5,548 bases of DNA from NCBI GenBank assembly GCA_023229065.1, contig JALNZZ010000137.1, forward strand, positions 1 to 5,548, given 5' to 3'. Below the pieces are notes generated by a model, which saw only the letters and a list, made by a program, of their open reading frames with translations, had not been told where the DNA came from and made no database searches. Below, piece by piece: positions 1 through 5,309 of this stretch. Source of the stretch: Porticoccaceae bacterium. Lineage in GTDB: Bacteria > Pseudomonadota > Gammaproteobacteria > Pseudomonadales > Porticoccaceae. The position numbers and the translations under genes were made by a program. How positions within the stretch are numbered: position 1 is the first letter of the stretch; each line of letters starts with the position of its first letter.

Positions 1-1103
1 ACGATGGTCAGGTCTTCGCTGTTGAGGCGCGCCGACAGGTCGCCCATGATCCAGTTGGCGGCCAGCTTGGCATCGCCAGCGACCGCAGCTGCATCCTCGA
101 AGTAGTGCGCCATGGCGGCGTCGTCACCGAGCACGCCGGCATCGTAGTCCGACAGGCCATACTGCTCGATAAAGCGGGCGTGACGAGCGTCCGGCAGCTC
201 CGGCAGGTTGTTGCGAATCTGCTCAATGGTGTCATCGTCGATGACGACGGGCAGCAGGTCGGGGCAGGGGAAGTAGCGGTAGTCGTTGGCCTCTTCCTTG
301 CTGCGCATGGAGCGGGCGACCTTGGTTTCACCGTTGTAGAGGCGGGTTTCCTGAACGATTGTGCCGCCGTCCTCGATGACGTCGATCTGGCGCTCCACTT
401 CAAGGCGAATGGCTTCTTCCATGAACTTGAAGGAGTTGAGGTTCTTGGTCTCGGTGCGGGTGCCGAGTTTCTCTTCACCTTTTTTGCGCACCGAGATGTT
501 GACGTCAAAGCGCATGGAACCCTGGGACATATTGCCGTCGCAGATACCAAGAGAAGTGACGATGGAGTGCAGCTTGCGGGCGAAGGCCACCGCCTCCTCA
601 GCACTGCGCATGTCGGGTTCAGAGACGATCTCAATGAGGGGGGTGCCTGCTCGGTTGAGGTCGATACCCGACATGGGACGACCGCTGTCATCGAAGAAGT
701 CCTCGTGCAGCGACTTGCCTGCGTCTTCCTCCAGGTGGGCGTGGTGAATGCGGATGCGCTTGTGACTGCCGTCCTTGAGCTGGATGTCTACCCATCCAGC
801 ACCGACGATGGGCTGGGCCAGCTGGGTCGTCTGATAACCCTTGGGCAAATCGGGGTAAAAGTAGTTTTTGCGCTCGAACACCGAGATCTTGCCAATCTCG
901 GCGTTCACTGCCAGGCCGAACATGATGGCGTAGTGAAAGGCCTGCTCGTTGGCGACCGGCAAGGTGCCGGGCATGGCCAGGTCGGTGGCGCTGGCCTGGC
1001 TGTTGGGCGCAGCGCCGAAAGCCGTGCTGCTGCCGGAAAAGATTTTTGATTGGGTGGCCAGTTGGACGTGTACTTCCAGGCCAATCACGGTTTCCCAGCT
1101 CAT
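1..1103 (-). CDS. gatB: Asp/Glu-tRNA amidotransferase subunit GatB, partial (C-terminus beyond left edge)
   Basis: GatB is the kinase/transamidase subunit of the cytoplasmic GatCAB complex. It phosphorylates the Glu or Asp carried on misacylated tRNA(Gln)/tRNA(Asn) and then amidates it with ammonia from GatA. The window holds 367 codons plus two bases, about three quarters of the usual ~480 residues: the whole cradle domain and part of the helical domain. The YqeY-like tRNA-binding tail is missing. Visible signatures are GLEVHVQL at residues 8-15 (Glu10 and His12), HLEEDAGK at 123-130 (Glu125), and the family signature DLNRAGTPLIEIVSEPD at 148-164. From family knowledge, Glu10, His12 and Glu125 lie in the metal site of the transamidase pocket. 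YFYPDLPKGYQ (81-91) and NDYRYFPCPDLLP (273-285) are also typical. The ATG at 1103-1101 has a strong GGAGG (plus-strand 1111-1115) seven bases upstream and overlaps the gatA stop as ATGA, so translational coupling is likely. The segment near 195-205 reads MRFDVNIS, where many relatives have a Cys after MR/FR. Confidence 0.97.
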   Translation of the reverse strand, partial: MSWETVIGLEVHVQLATQSKIFSGSSTAFGAAPNSQASATDLAMPGTLPVANEQAFHYAIMFGLAVNAEIGKISVFERKNYFYPDLPKGYQTTQLAQPIVGAGWVDIQLKDGSHKRIRIHHAHLEEDAGKSLHEDFFDDSGRPMSGIDLNRAGTPLIEIVSEPDMRSAEEAVAFARKLHSIVTSLGICDGNMSQGSMRFDVNISVRKKGEEKLGTRTETKNLNSFKFMEEAIRLEVERQIDVIEDGGTIVQETRLYNGETKVARSMRSKEEANDYRYFPCPDLLPVVIDDDTIEQIRNNLPELPDARHARFIEQYGLSDYDAGVLGDDAAMAHYFEDAAAVAGDAKLAANWIMGDLSARLNSEDLTI

Positions 1104-2557
1104 GCGATGCCCTCCGGAGAACGTTCATGCCAGTCGGTGACTTGCTGGAATTGATGGGCCAGGTTGAGCATTCGTGCCTCATCAAAGTAGTTGCCGATAA
1201 TCTGCAGCCCGACGGGTTTGGCGTCGACAAAACCACAGGGAATGGACATGCCGGGCAGGCCTGCAAGGTTAGTGGAGATGGTGTAAATATCCTCGAGGTA
1301 CATGGCTACCGGGTTGTCTCCCTTGCTGCCAAAGGCGAAGGCGGGGTTAGGACAGGTGGGGCCGAGGATCAGGTCGACCTGTTCGAAAGCGTTGACGAAG
1401 TCCTGCTTGATCAGGCGGCGAACCTGCTGGGCTTTGTTGTAGTAGGCGTCGTAGTAGCCAGCGGACAGGCAGTAGGTGCCCACCAGAATGCGGCGCTTCA
1501 CTTCATCGCCAAAGCCTTCAGCGCGGCTGCGCATGTAGAGATCGTGCAGGTCCGCTGGGTTCTCGCAGCGGTGACCGTAGCGCACACCATCGAAACGGGA
1601 CAGGTTGGCGGAAGCTTCCGCCGGAGCGATCACGTAGTAGGCGGGTACAGACAGGCTGGAGTGAGGCAGGGAGATATCGTGCACTGTGGCACCGAGCTTT
1701 TCCAGTTCGCGGATGGCGTTTTGTACCGCCTCAGCGGTCTTGGGGTTGAGCCCTGCGTCAAAATACTCCTTGGGTATACCGATGCGCAACCCCTCGATAC
1801 TGGCGTCGAGATCGGCGGTGTAGTCCGGTACGGCCAGATCCAGGCTGGTGGAGTCCCGGGGGTCGAAGCTGGCCATGACGTTCATCATCAACGCCAGGTC
1901 CTCTGCTGTGCGAGCCAGTGGACCGCCCTGATCGAGGCTGGAGGCAAAGGCGATCATGCCCCAGCGGGAAACCCGGCCATAGGTGGGTTTGAGGCCGGAG
2001 ATGCCGCACAGGGCAGCTGGCTGGCGGATGGACCCCCCGGTATCTGAAGCCGTGGCTGCTGGCGTGAGACGCGCGGCAACGGCAGCGGCCGAGCCGCCGG
2101 AGGAGCCGCCGGGCACGGTATCGGTGTCCCAGGGGTTGTGCACCGGGCCGTACCAGCTGGTTTCGTTGGAGGAGCCCATGGCGAACTCGTCCATGTTGGT
2201 CTTGCCCAACACCACAGCACCGGCGTCGATAAAGTTCTCCACCACCGTGGCACTGTAAGGGGGAATGAAGTTGTCGAGCATTTTCGAGGCGCAACTGGTG
2301 CGCACACCTGCGGTGCAGAAAATATCTTTGTGGACGATGGGTACGCCGCACAGGGGGGGCACAGTGTTGCCGTTAGCGCGCTTGGCATCGGCGGCACTGG
2401 CGGCGGCCAGGGCTTCGCTGCCGGTGACAGTGATAAAGCTGTTGTAAGTGGCGTCGAGCCGCTGGATGCGGTCGAGAAAGTGGCGTGTCAGCTCGACGCT
2501 GGAAAATTCGCCACTGGCGAGGCCGGCGCTCAGTTGCGCGAGGGTTTTGTCATGCAT
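1100..2557 (-). CDS. gatA: Asp/Glu-tRNA amidotransferase subunit GatA (glutamine amidase)
   Basis: GatA is the amidase-signature-family subunit of GatCAB. It hydrolyses glutamine and channels the ammonia to GatB. With the start at 2557 it has 485 residues, normal for the family. The Ser-cisSer-Lys triad is complete: Lys77 in GVPIVHKDIF, Ser152 in PGGSSGGS, and the nucleophile Ser176 in SDTGGSIRQP. Arg356 and Asp423 sit where the known glutamine-binding Arg and Asp of the family are expected, at a constant offset of two from the Staphylococcus aureus numbering as I recall it. The start MHDKTLAQL was chosen because it aligns with typical GatA N-termini. A TTG at 2611 would add 18 residues (MTETSFHRNS...) with no family counterpart. 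The ribosome site is poor: AGGA at plus-strand 2570-2573 is 12 bases from the ATG. The stop codon overlaps the gatB start (ATGA). The gap to gatC is 124 bases, longer than expected inside a tight operon. Confidence 0.97.
   Translation of the reverse strand: MHDKTLAQLSAGLASGEFSSVELTRHFLDRIQRLDATYNSFITVTGSEALAAASAADAKRANGNTVPPLCGVPIVHKDIFCTAGVRTSCASKMLDNFIPPYSATVVENFIDAGAVVLGKTNMDEFAMGSSNETSWYGPVHNPWDTDTVPGGSSGGSAAAVAARLTPAATASDTGGSIRQPAALCGISGLKPTYGRVSRWGMIAFASSLDQGGPLARTAEDLALMMNVMASFDPRDSTSLDLAVPDYTADLDASIEGLRIGIPKEYFDAGLNPKTAEAVQNAIRELEKLGATVHDISLPHSSLSVPAYYVIAPAEASANLSRFDGVRYGHRCENPADLHDLYMRSRAEGFGDEVKRRILVGTYCLSAGYYDAYYNKAQQVRRLIKQDFVNAFEQVDLILGPTCPNPAFAFGSKGDNPVAMYLEDIYTISTNLAGLPGMSIPCGFVDAKPVGLQIIGNYFDEARMLNLAHQFQQVTDWHERSPEGIA
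1111..1115 (-). promoter_or_regulatory. gatB ribosome binding site
   Basis: GGAGG on the minus strand sits seven bases before the gatB ATG and inside the last codons of gatA. It is the strongest Shine-Dalgarno sequence in the gat half of the window. It fixes the gatB start at 1103 and supports coupled gatA-gatB translation. Confidence 0.8.
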
Positions 2558-2681
2558 GGGGATATCGGTTCCTGGTAGCGAGCTGTTCCTGTGGAAGCTG
2601 GTCTCTGTCAAAGCTTATCGCTGTCGAAGCTTAGGTCTCTGCCAATAGAGAGAGCCGTGGGGTGCAAGAGGGTGGCGCTTG
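2558..2681 (-). other. gatC-gatA intergenic spacer
   Basis: This 124-base non-coding stretch separates the gatC stop from the chosen gatA start. It contains a degenerate 16-nt tandem repeat and the weak gatA ribosome site. The in-frame stop TAA at 2617-2615 limits how far gatA could extend upstream. I see no convincing terminator with a T-run and no clear promoter, so co-transcription of gatC and gatA is the simplest reading. Confidence 0.6.
2594..2643. repeat. Three-copy degenerate 16-nt tandem repeat
   Basis: Three head-to-tail units can be read on the plus strand: gaagctggtctctgtc (2594-2609), aaagcttatcgctgtc (2610-2625) and gaagcttaggtctctgcc (2626-2643). Units 1 and 3 match at 15 of 16 bases, with a two-base TA insertion in unit 3. 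Units 1 and 2 match at 12 of 16. A more decayed copy, gagctgttcctgtg, may precede them at 2580-2593. The array lies entirely in the gatC-gatA gap. Its function is unknown; it may be a slippage product or a remnant, and nothing in it marks a known element. Confidence 0.7.
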
Positions 2682-2969
2682 CTACTCGATCACCCGCGGC
2701 ACCAGATAGAGCCCGCTGTCTGTGGCAGGGGCAATGGCCTGAAAGGCTTCGCGGCAGTCTGGCTCGGTGACAGTGTCGGGGCGTAGACGTTGCACTGCAT
2801 CCAGGGGGTGAGCCATAGGAGCTATACCGGTGGTCTCTGCAGCCTGCAGCTGATCCACCAGTTGCAGCACGTTGCTCAAGCTGTCGAGAGTGGCGGTGAT
2901 GTTCTCGTCACTGATCTGAATACGCGCCAGTTCGGCCAGTTTTTCAATGTCCGATCGTTGGATAGTCAT
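2682..2969 (-). CDS. gatC: Asp/Glu-tRNA amidotransferase subunit GatC
   Basis: GatC is the small non-catalytic subunit that wraps around the GatA-GatB interface and stabilises the complex in the cytoplasm. The protein is 95 residues, the usual length. The N-terminal helical segment (IEKLAELARIQISDENI, residues 8-24) and the next helix (about 25-44) are typical. So is the GIAPMAHPLDAVQRLRPD segment at 48-65. The C-terminus, REAFQAIAPATDSGLYLVPRVIE, is the classic GatC tail. The ATG at 2969 is the only sensible start; its ribosome site is weak (GGGA at plus-strand 2978-2981, eight bases away). It is the first gene of the leftward gat operon and starts 215 bases from the divergent mreB. The gene order gatC-gatA-gatB matches that of many proteobacteria. 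Confidence 0.96.
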   Translation of the reverse strand: MTIQRSDIEKLAELARIQISDENITATLDSLSNVLQLVDQLQAAETTGIAPMAHPLDAVQRLRPDTVTEPDCREAFQAIAPATDSGLYLVPRVIE

Positions 2970-3017
2970 GATATGATTCCCGTCTTTCTTTGCAGGGCCT
3001 GGGGGCGTTCACAAGAA

Positions 3018-3071
3018 AAGGGTGTGGCCCTTCGCGGCAAGGGCGTAAAGGTAGCATATTTGCGCCTTGCC
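3018..3071. repeat. Chain of overlapping inverted repeats (alternative hairpins)
   Basis: Four short segments can pair in three mutually exclusive ways. AAGGG (3018-3022) pairs with CCCTT (3028-3032). GCCCTT (3027-3032) pairs with AAGGGC (3039-3044) around a six-base loop. GGCAAGGGCG (3036-3045) pairs with CGCCTTGCC (3063-3071) with one bulged G. On the minus strand the 3032-3018 hairpin is followed by TTTTCTTG, a weak T-rich tail within the probable gatC leader. The stems are short, so a real attenuator is only a possibility. Confidence 0.35.
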
Positions 3072-3095
3072 CTGAATCCCTCCCGTTGTTAGAGT
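3067..3095 (+). promoter_or_regulatory. Weak candidate sigma-70 promoter for mreB
   Basis: TTGCCC (3067-3072) and TAGAGT (3090-3095) are spaced by 17 bases, each matching the -35 and -10 consensus at four of six positions. It would give a 5' leader of roughly 80 bases before mreB. The match is weak and could be chance. Confidence 0.2.
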
Positions 3096-3150
3096 CGCTC
3101 TCTTGGGTCCGGTCGATGGACGCTTCCTCAGCGCGGCGGCGCAGCGTTTT

Positions 3151-3180
3151 ATCAGGATCATCTTCATCAGGGTCATCATA
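3151..3180. repeat. 15-nt direct repeat just upstream of mreB
   Basis: Two adjacent 15-base units, atcaggatcatcttc (3151-3165) and atcagggtcatcata (3166-3180), match at 12 of 15 positions. The second unit ends four bases before the mreB ATG and contains the only purine-rich AGGG (3169-3172) that could act as a ribosome site, 12 bases away. It may be a regulator site, part of the translation initiation region, or a chance duplication. Confidence 0.5.
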
Positions 3181-3184
3181 TTTT

Positions 3185-4219
3185 ATGTTCAAGCGGTTGC
3201 GCGGTCTCTTCTCTAATGACCTGTCCATCGATCTGGGCACGGCCAACACTTTGATCTATGTGCGTGACAAGGGCATAGTCCTCAACGAACCCTCCGTGGT
3301 GGCGATTCGCCACCACCAGGGCCAGAAAATCGTTGAGGCAGTCGGTGTCGAGGCCAAGCGTATGCTGGGTCGTACACCGGGCAATATCACTGCTATCCGG
3401 CCTCTCAGGGACGGGGTGATCGCCGATTTTCAGGTCACTGAAAAAATGCTCCAGCACTTTATCAAGAAGGTGCATTCCCACAGTTTCATCCCTCCCAGCC
3501 CGCGAGTGTTGGTTTGTGTGCCCGCCATGGGCACCGAGGTAGAGAAACGGGCTATCAGGGAGTCTGCCTTCAGTGCCGGGGCGCGCGAAGTGTTCCTGAT
3601 CGAGGAGCCCATGGCTGCCGCTATTGGCGCAGGTTTGCCGGTGGAGGAAGCCTGTGGGTCGATGGTGGTCGATATTGGGGGTGGCACCACCGAGATTGCC
3701 ATTCTGTCGCTCAATGGTGTGGTGTTCTCCGATTCGGTGCGCGTAGGGGGGGACCGTTTTGACGAGGCCATCTCCAACTTTGTGCGCCGCAAGTTTGGCA
3801 GCGTGATTGGCGAAAGCACGGCTGAGCGTATCAAGATGGAAGTCGGCAGTGCCTATCCCGGTACCGAAGTGCGTGAGATCGATGTGCGCGGTCGCAATCT
3901 GGCGGAGGGTGTGCCGAAGCAATTTACCCTCAACAGCGACGAGATTCTCGAGGCTCTACAGGAGCCCCTGGCTGCCATTGTCCAATCCCTCAAGCGGGTG
4001 CTGGAGCAGTCGCCGCCGGAGTTGGCCTCTGATATCGCCGAAACAGGTATTGTGCTCACCGGTGGCGGTGCCCTGTTGCGGGATATCGATCGCCTGCTCA
4101 CCCATGAGACCGGCTTGCCGGTAATTGTTGCCGATGAGCCTCTCAATTGTGTGGCCAAAGGCGGGGGCAAAGCCCTCGACATGATGGACAAGCGCCATCT
4201 GGATGTGATGAGTAGCTGA
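3185..4219 (+). CDS. mreB: Rod shape-determining protein MreB (bacterial actin)
   Basis: MreB is the actin-fold ATPase that forms membrane-bound antiparallel filaments on the cytoplasmic face of the inner membrane and orients lateral peptidoglycan synthesis. The protein has 344 residues, a normal length. The N-terminus MFKRLRGLFSNDLS is the amphipathic membrane-binding helix of gram-negative MreB. Actin-fold nucleotide motifs are intact: phosphate 1 SIDLGTANT (14-22), phosphate 2 VVDIGGGTTE (161-170) and the adenosine motif LTGGGALL (291-298). The LIEEPMAAAIGAG segment (138-150) and GRNLAEGVPKQFTLNSDEILEALQEPL (236-262) are also diagnostic. The ATG at 3185 was chosen because it gives the conserved N-terminus, although no good Shine-Dalgarno is present. 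A possible ATG at 3116 would add a Ser/Arg-rich 23-residue leader unknown in the family. A small variation is VCVPAMGTEVEKR (110-122), where E. coli, as I recall it, has VCVPVGATQVERR. It is the first gene of the mre operon. Confidence 0.98.
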   Translation: MFKRLRGLFSNDLSIDLGTANTLIYVRDKGIVLNEPSVVAIRHHQGQKIVEAVGVEAKRMLGRTPGNITAIRPLRDGVIADFQVTEKMLQHFIKKVHSHSFIPPSPRVLVCVPAMGTEVEKRAIRESAFSAGAREVFLIEEPMAAAIGAGLPVEEACGSMVVDIGGGTTEIAILSLNGVVFSDSVRVGGDRFDEAISNFVRRKFGSVIGESTAERIKMEVGSAYPGTEVREIDVRGRNLAEGVPKQFTLNSDEILEALQEPLAAIVQSLKRVLEQSPPELASDIAETGIVLTGGGALLRDIDRLLTHETGLPVIVADEPLNCVAKGGGKALDMMDKRHLDVMSS

Positions 4220-4391
4220 GCAAGTTGCGGAGCCCGACCATGATATTACCGTGTCCAGTATCAGGTAGTCCCATGCTATCCGCGCAAACTGGAACAGCCG
4301 AGGCTGCTCTTTCCATCTCGTGGCTCCACGGCTGACGTGAAGCACTCCCGCGCGGGCATGGAAGGCCCCACTGGATACGAGAGGTGTCGAC
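4220..4391 (+). other. mreB-mreC spacer with possible hairpins
   Basis: This 172-base gap lies inside the mre operon. Three inverted repeats lie close together. TGGAA/TTCCA (4290-4294 with 4311-4315) encloses CAGC/GCTG (4295-4298 with 4303-4306). CGTG-GCTC-CACG lies at 4319-4330. The perfect palindrome CCCGCGCGGG lies at 4347-4356. None is followed by a T-run, so they do not look like an intrinsic terminator. They would form a structured leader just ahead of the mreC ribosome site. A 31-codon open frame (ATG at 4240 to TGA at 4335) is preceded by GGAG at suitable spacing, but nothing shows that it is a gene. Confidence 0.4.
4378..4386 (+). promoter_or_regulatory. mreC ribosome binding site (decides an unusual start)
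   Basis: CGAGAGGTG carries a good Shine-Dalgarno, GAGG at 4381-4384, seven bases before the ATC at 4392. No ATG, GTG or TTG in the mreC frame lies downstream of it at usable spacing. The next in-frame canonical start, GTG at 4434, has an AGGG touching the codon rather than spaced from it. This site is the main nucleotide evidence for an ATC start. Confidence 0.6.
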
Positions 4392-5309
4392 ATCAAGAGA
4401 CTTTTTACCACCGGTCCTTCGTCGGCGATCAGGGTGCTTGTCCTGGTGCTGGCGGCCCTTGTTCTTGTGGCTGTCGACACCTTCACCGACTGGCTGGACC
4501 CGGTGGGGTCCCGTCTTTCCCAGGTGGCGATACCCCTGCAATGGCTCGCCAATGTGCCTGGCAAAGTGTGGGACTGGGGGGGAGTCGCACTGCTGTCGCG
4601 CCAGGAACTTGAAGGCGAAAACGACAGCTTGCGCCAGGAGCTGTTGGTGTATCGGGGCCAGCTGCAGCGAATGGCAGCCATCTCTGCAGAAAATGCCCGG
4701 CTTAGAAACCTTCTCAATGCCACCGAGCTGCTCAAGGATCGAGTGTTGGTGACGGAGCTGGTGGGCGTCTCCACCGATCCTGTGAGCCACACTATCATTA
4801 TCAATCGCGGAGCTGCCGACGGTGCCTATCAGGGGCAGCCCGTACTGGATGACCGCGGCCTGATGGGGCAGTTGGTTGATGTCCATCAGCACACCAGCAA
4901 GGTGTTGCTGATCACCGACAACACGCATGCTCTGCCGGTCCAGGTGATTCGCAACGGTGTGCGGGCCATTGCTGAGGGCAGTGGTGATTTCAGGCGCCTG
5001 TACCTGCGCTTTGTCTCTCCCACCGTGGATATTCGTGAGGGAGATCAGTTGGTCAGCTCCGGACTGGGTGGCCGTTTCCCGGTGGGCTACCCGGTGGGAG
5101 ATGTGTTGAGTATTCACCGCGATCCGGGGCAGCCGTTTCTTACCGTGGAGGTAGAGCCTGCAGCCAACCTGGAGCGCAGTCGTCACCTGTTACTGGTGTT
5201 TTCCGAGGTGGAGTCACTGACCCCGGAGTCCTCTGCTGATATTTTGCCGCCCCGCGAGACTCCCGCCACAGAGGCGGAGCCGATCAACGCTAGTCAGGAG
5301 CAGGAGTGA
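4392..5309 (+). CDS. mreC: Rod shape-determining protein MreC (probable ATC start)
   Basis: MreC is a single-pass inner-membrane protein whose periplasmic part links MreB filaments and MreD to the PBP2/RodA wall synthase. Read from ATC 4392, it has 305 residues: a cytoplasmic (M)KRLFTTGPSSAIR tail, a transmembrane helix at about 15-33, a coiled-coil region at about 68-112, and the double beta-barrel MreC domain at about 115-272. Family motifs are VLDDRGLMGQLVDV (151-164), KVLLITDNTHALPVQV (170-185) and SSGLGGRFPVGYPVGDV (222-238). The acidic, Pro-rich C-terminus after 272 looks disordered. No ATG, GTG or TTG occurs in frame between the upstream stop (TGA 4338-4340) and GTG 4434. Starting at 4434 gives 291 residues and loses the conserved cytoplasmic tail. 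I infer a non-standard ATC start, or a sequence error there. The gene overlaps mreD by one base (TGATG). Confidence 0.93.
   Translation: MKRLFTTGPSSAIRVLVLVLAALVLVAVDTFTDWLDPVGSRLSQVAIPLQWLANVPGKVWDWGGVALLSRQELEGENDSLRQELLVYRGQLQRMAAISAENARLRNLLNATELLKDRVLVTELVGVSTDPVSHTIIINRGAADGAYQGQPVLDDRGLMGQLVDVHQHTSKVLLITDNTHALPVQVIRNGVRAIAEGSGDFRRLYLRFVSPTVDIREGDQLVSSGLGGRFPVGYPVGDVLSIHRDPGQPFLTVEVEPAANLERSRHLLLVFSEVESLTPESSADILPPRETPATEAEPINASQEQE
5296..5300 (+). promoter_or_regulatory. mreD ribosome binding site
   Basis: AGGAG inside the end of mreC lies eight bases before the mreD ATG at 5309. A second AGGAG at 5302-5306 is too close to act well. Together with the TGATG overlap this points to coupled mreC-mreD translation. 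Confidence 0.7.

Larger units (their letters stand above)
2970..3184. promoter_or_regulatory. Divergent gatC/mreB intergenic region
   Basis: This 215-base stretch must hold the promoters for both the leftward gat operon and the rightward mre operon. No strong sigma-70 consensus is visible on either strand. An AT-rich island at 3046-3061 contains minus-strand TATGCT, a possible -10 for gatC but without a good -35. The region also holds chained inverted repeats at 3018-3071 and a 15-nt direct repeat at 3151-3180. A plus-strand frame happens to stay open through it into mreB, but its translation (with a Ser/Gly-rich run) has no MreB family counterpart, so I treat it as non-coding. Confidence 0.6.

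Noticed and set aside
105..1049. Long plus-strand open frame of 314 codons opposite gatB
   Set aside because: It is the antisense shadow of gatB in a GC-rich coding region; its translation has no domain pattern and the minus strand encodes a clear GatB.
1844..1851. GCTGGTGG octamers (1844-1851 and 4757-4764) matching the E. coli Chi site
   Set aside because: The organism is not E. coli, Chi sequences vary between groups, and two copies in GC-rich coding DNA are expected by chance.
1046..2047. Plus-strand open frame of 333 codons opposite gatA
   Set aside because: It is antisense to the complete GatA with its intact catalytic triad, and no ribosome site or family features are visible.
2558..2611. 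TTG start at 2611 extending GatA by 18 residues
   Set aside because: The added residues have no counterpart in GatA proteins, whereas MHDKTLAQL at 2557 aligns with known N-termini; the TTG also lies inside the tandem repeat.
2990..3184. In-frame upstream extension of MreB by up to 65 residues
   Set aside because: The frame is open, but the translation is low-complexity (a Ser/Gly run from the 15-nt repeat), no MreB carries such a leader, and the amphipathic helix must be N-terminal.
2944..3249. Minus-strand 101-codon frame across the gatC/mreB gap with an acidic DDPDEDDPDK stretch
   Set aside because: The acidic stretch is the 15-nt direct repeat translated. The frame overlaps gatC in another frame and mreB on the opposite strand, and has no support as a gene.
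3176..3922. Minus-strand open frame of 248 codons opposite mreB
   Set aside because: It is an antisense shadow of the highly conserved mreB, with no family motif.
4290..4356. Intrinsic terminator between mreB and mreC
   Set aside because: The inverted repeats lack a following T-run and the gene order mreB-mreC-mreD is a conserved operon, so transcription is likely to read through.
4434..4436. GTG 4434 as the mreC start
   Set aside because: It would begin within the transmembrane helix, drop the conserved KRLFTTGPS tail and lack a spaced Shine-Dalgarno. It is kept as the alternative if ATC initiation is disproved.
4143..5186. Minus-strand open frame of 347 codons opposite mreC
   Set aside because: It is an antisense shadow; the plus strand encodes MreC with its motifs, and no ribosome site or domain is seen.
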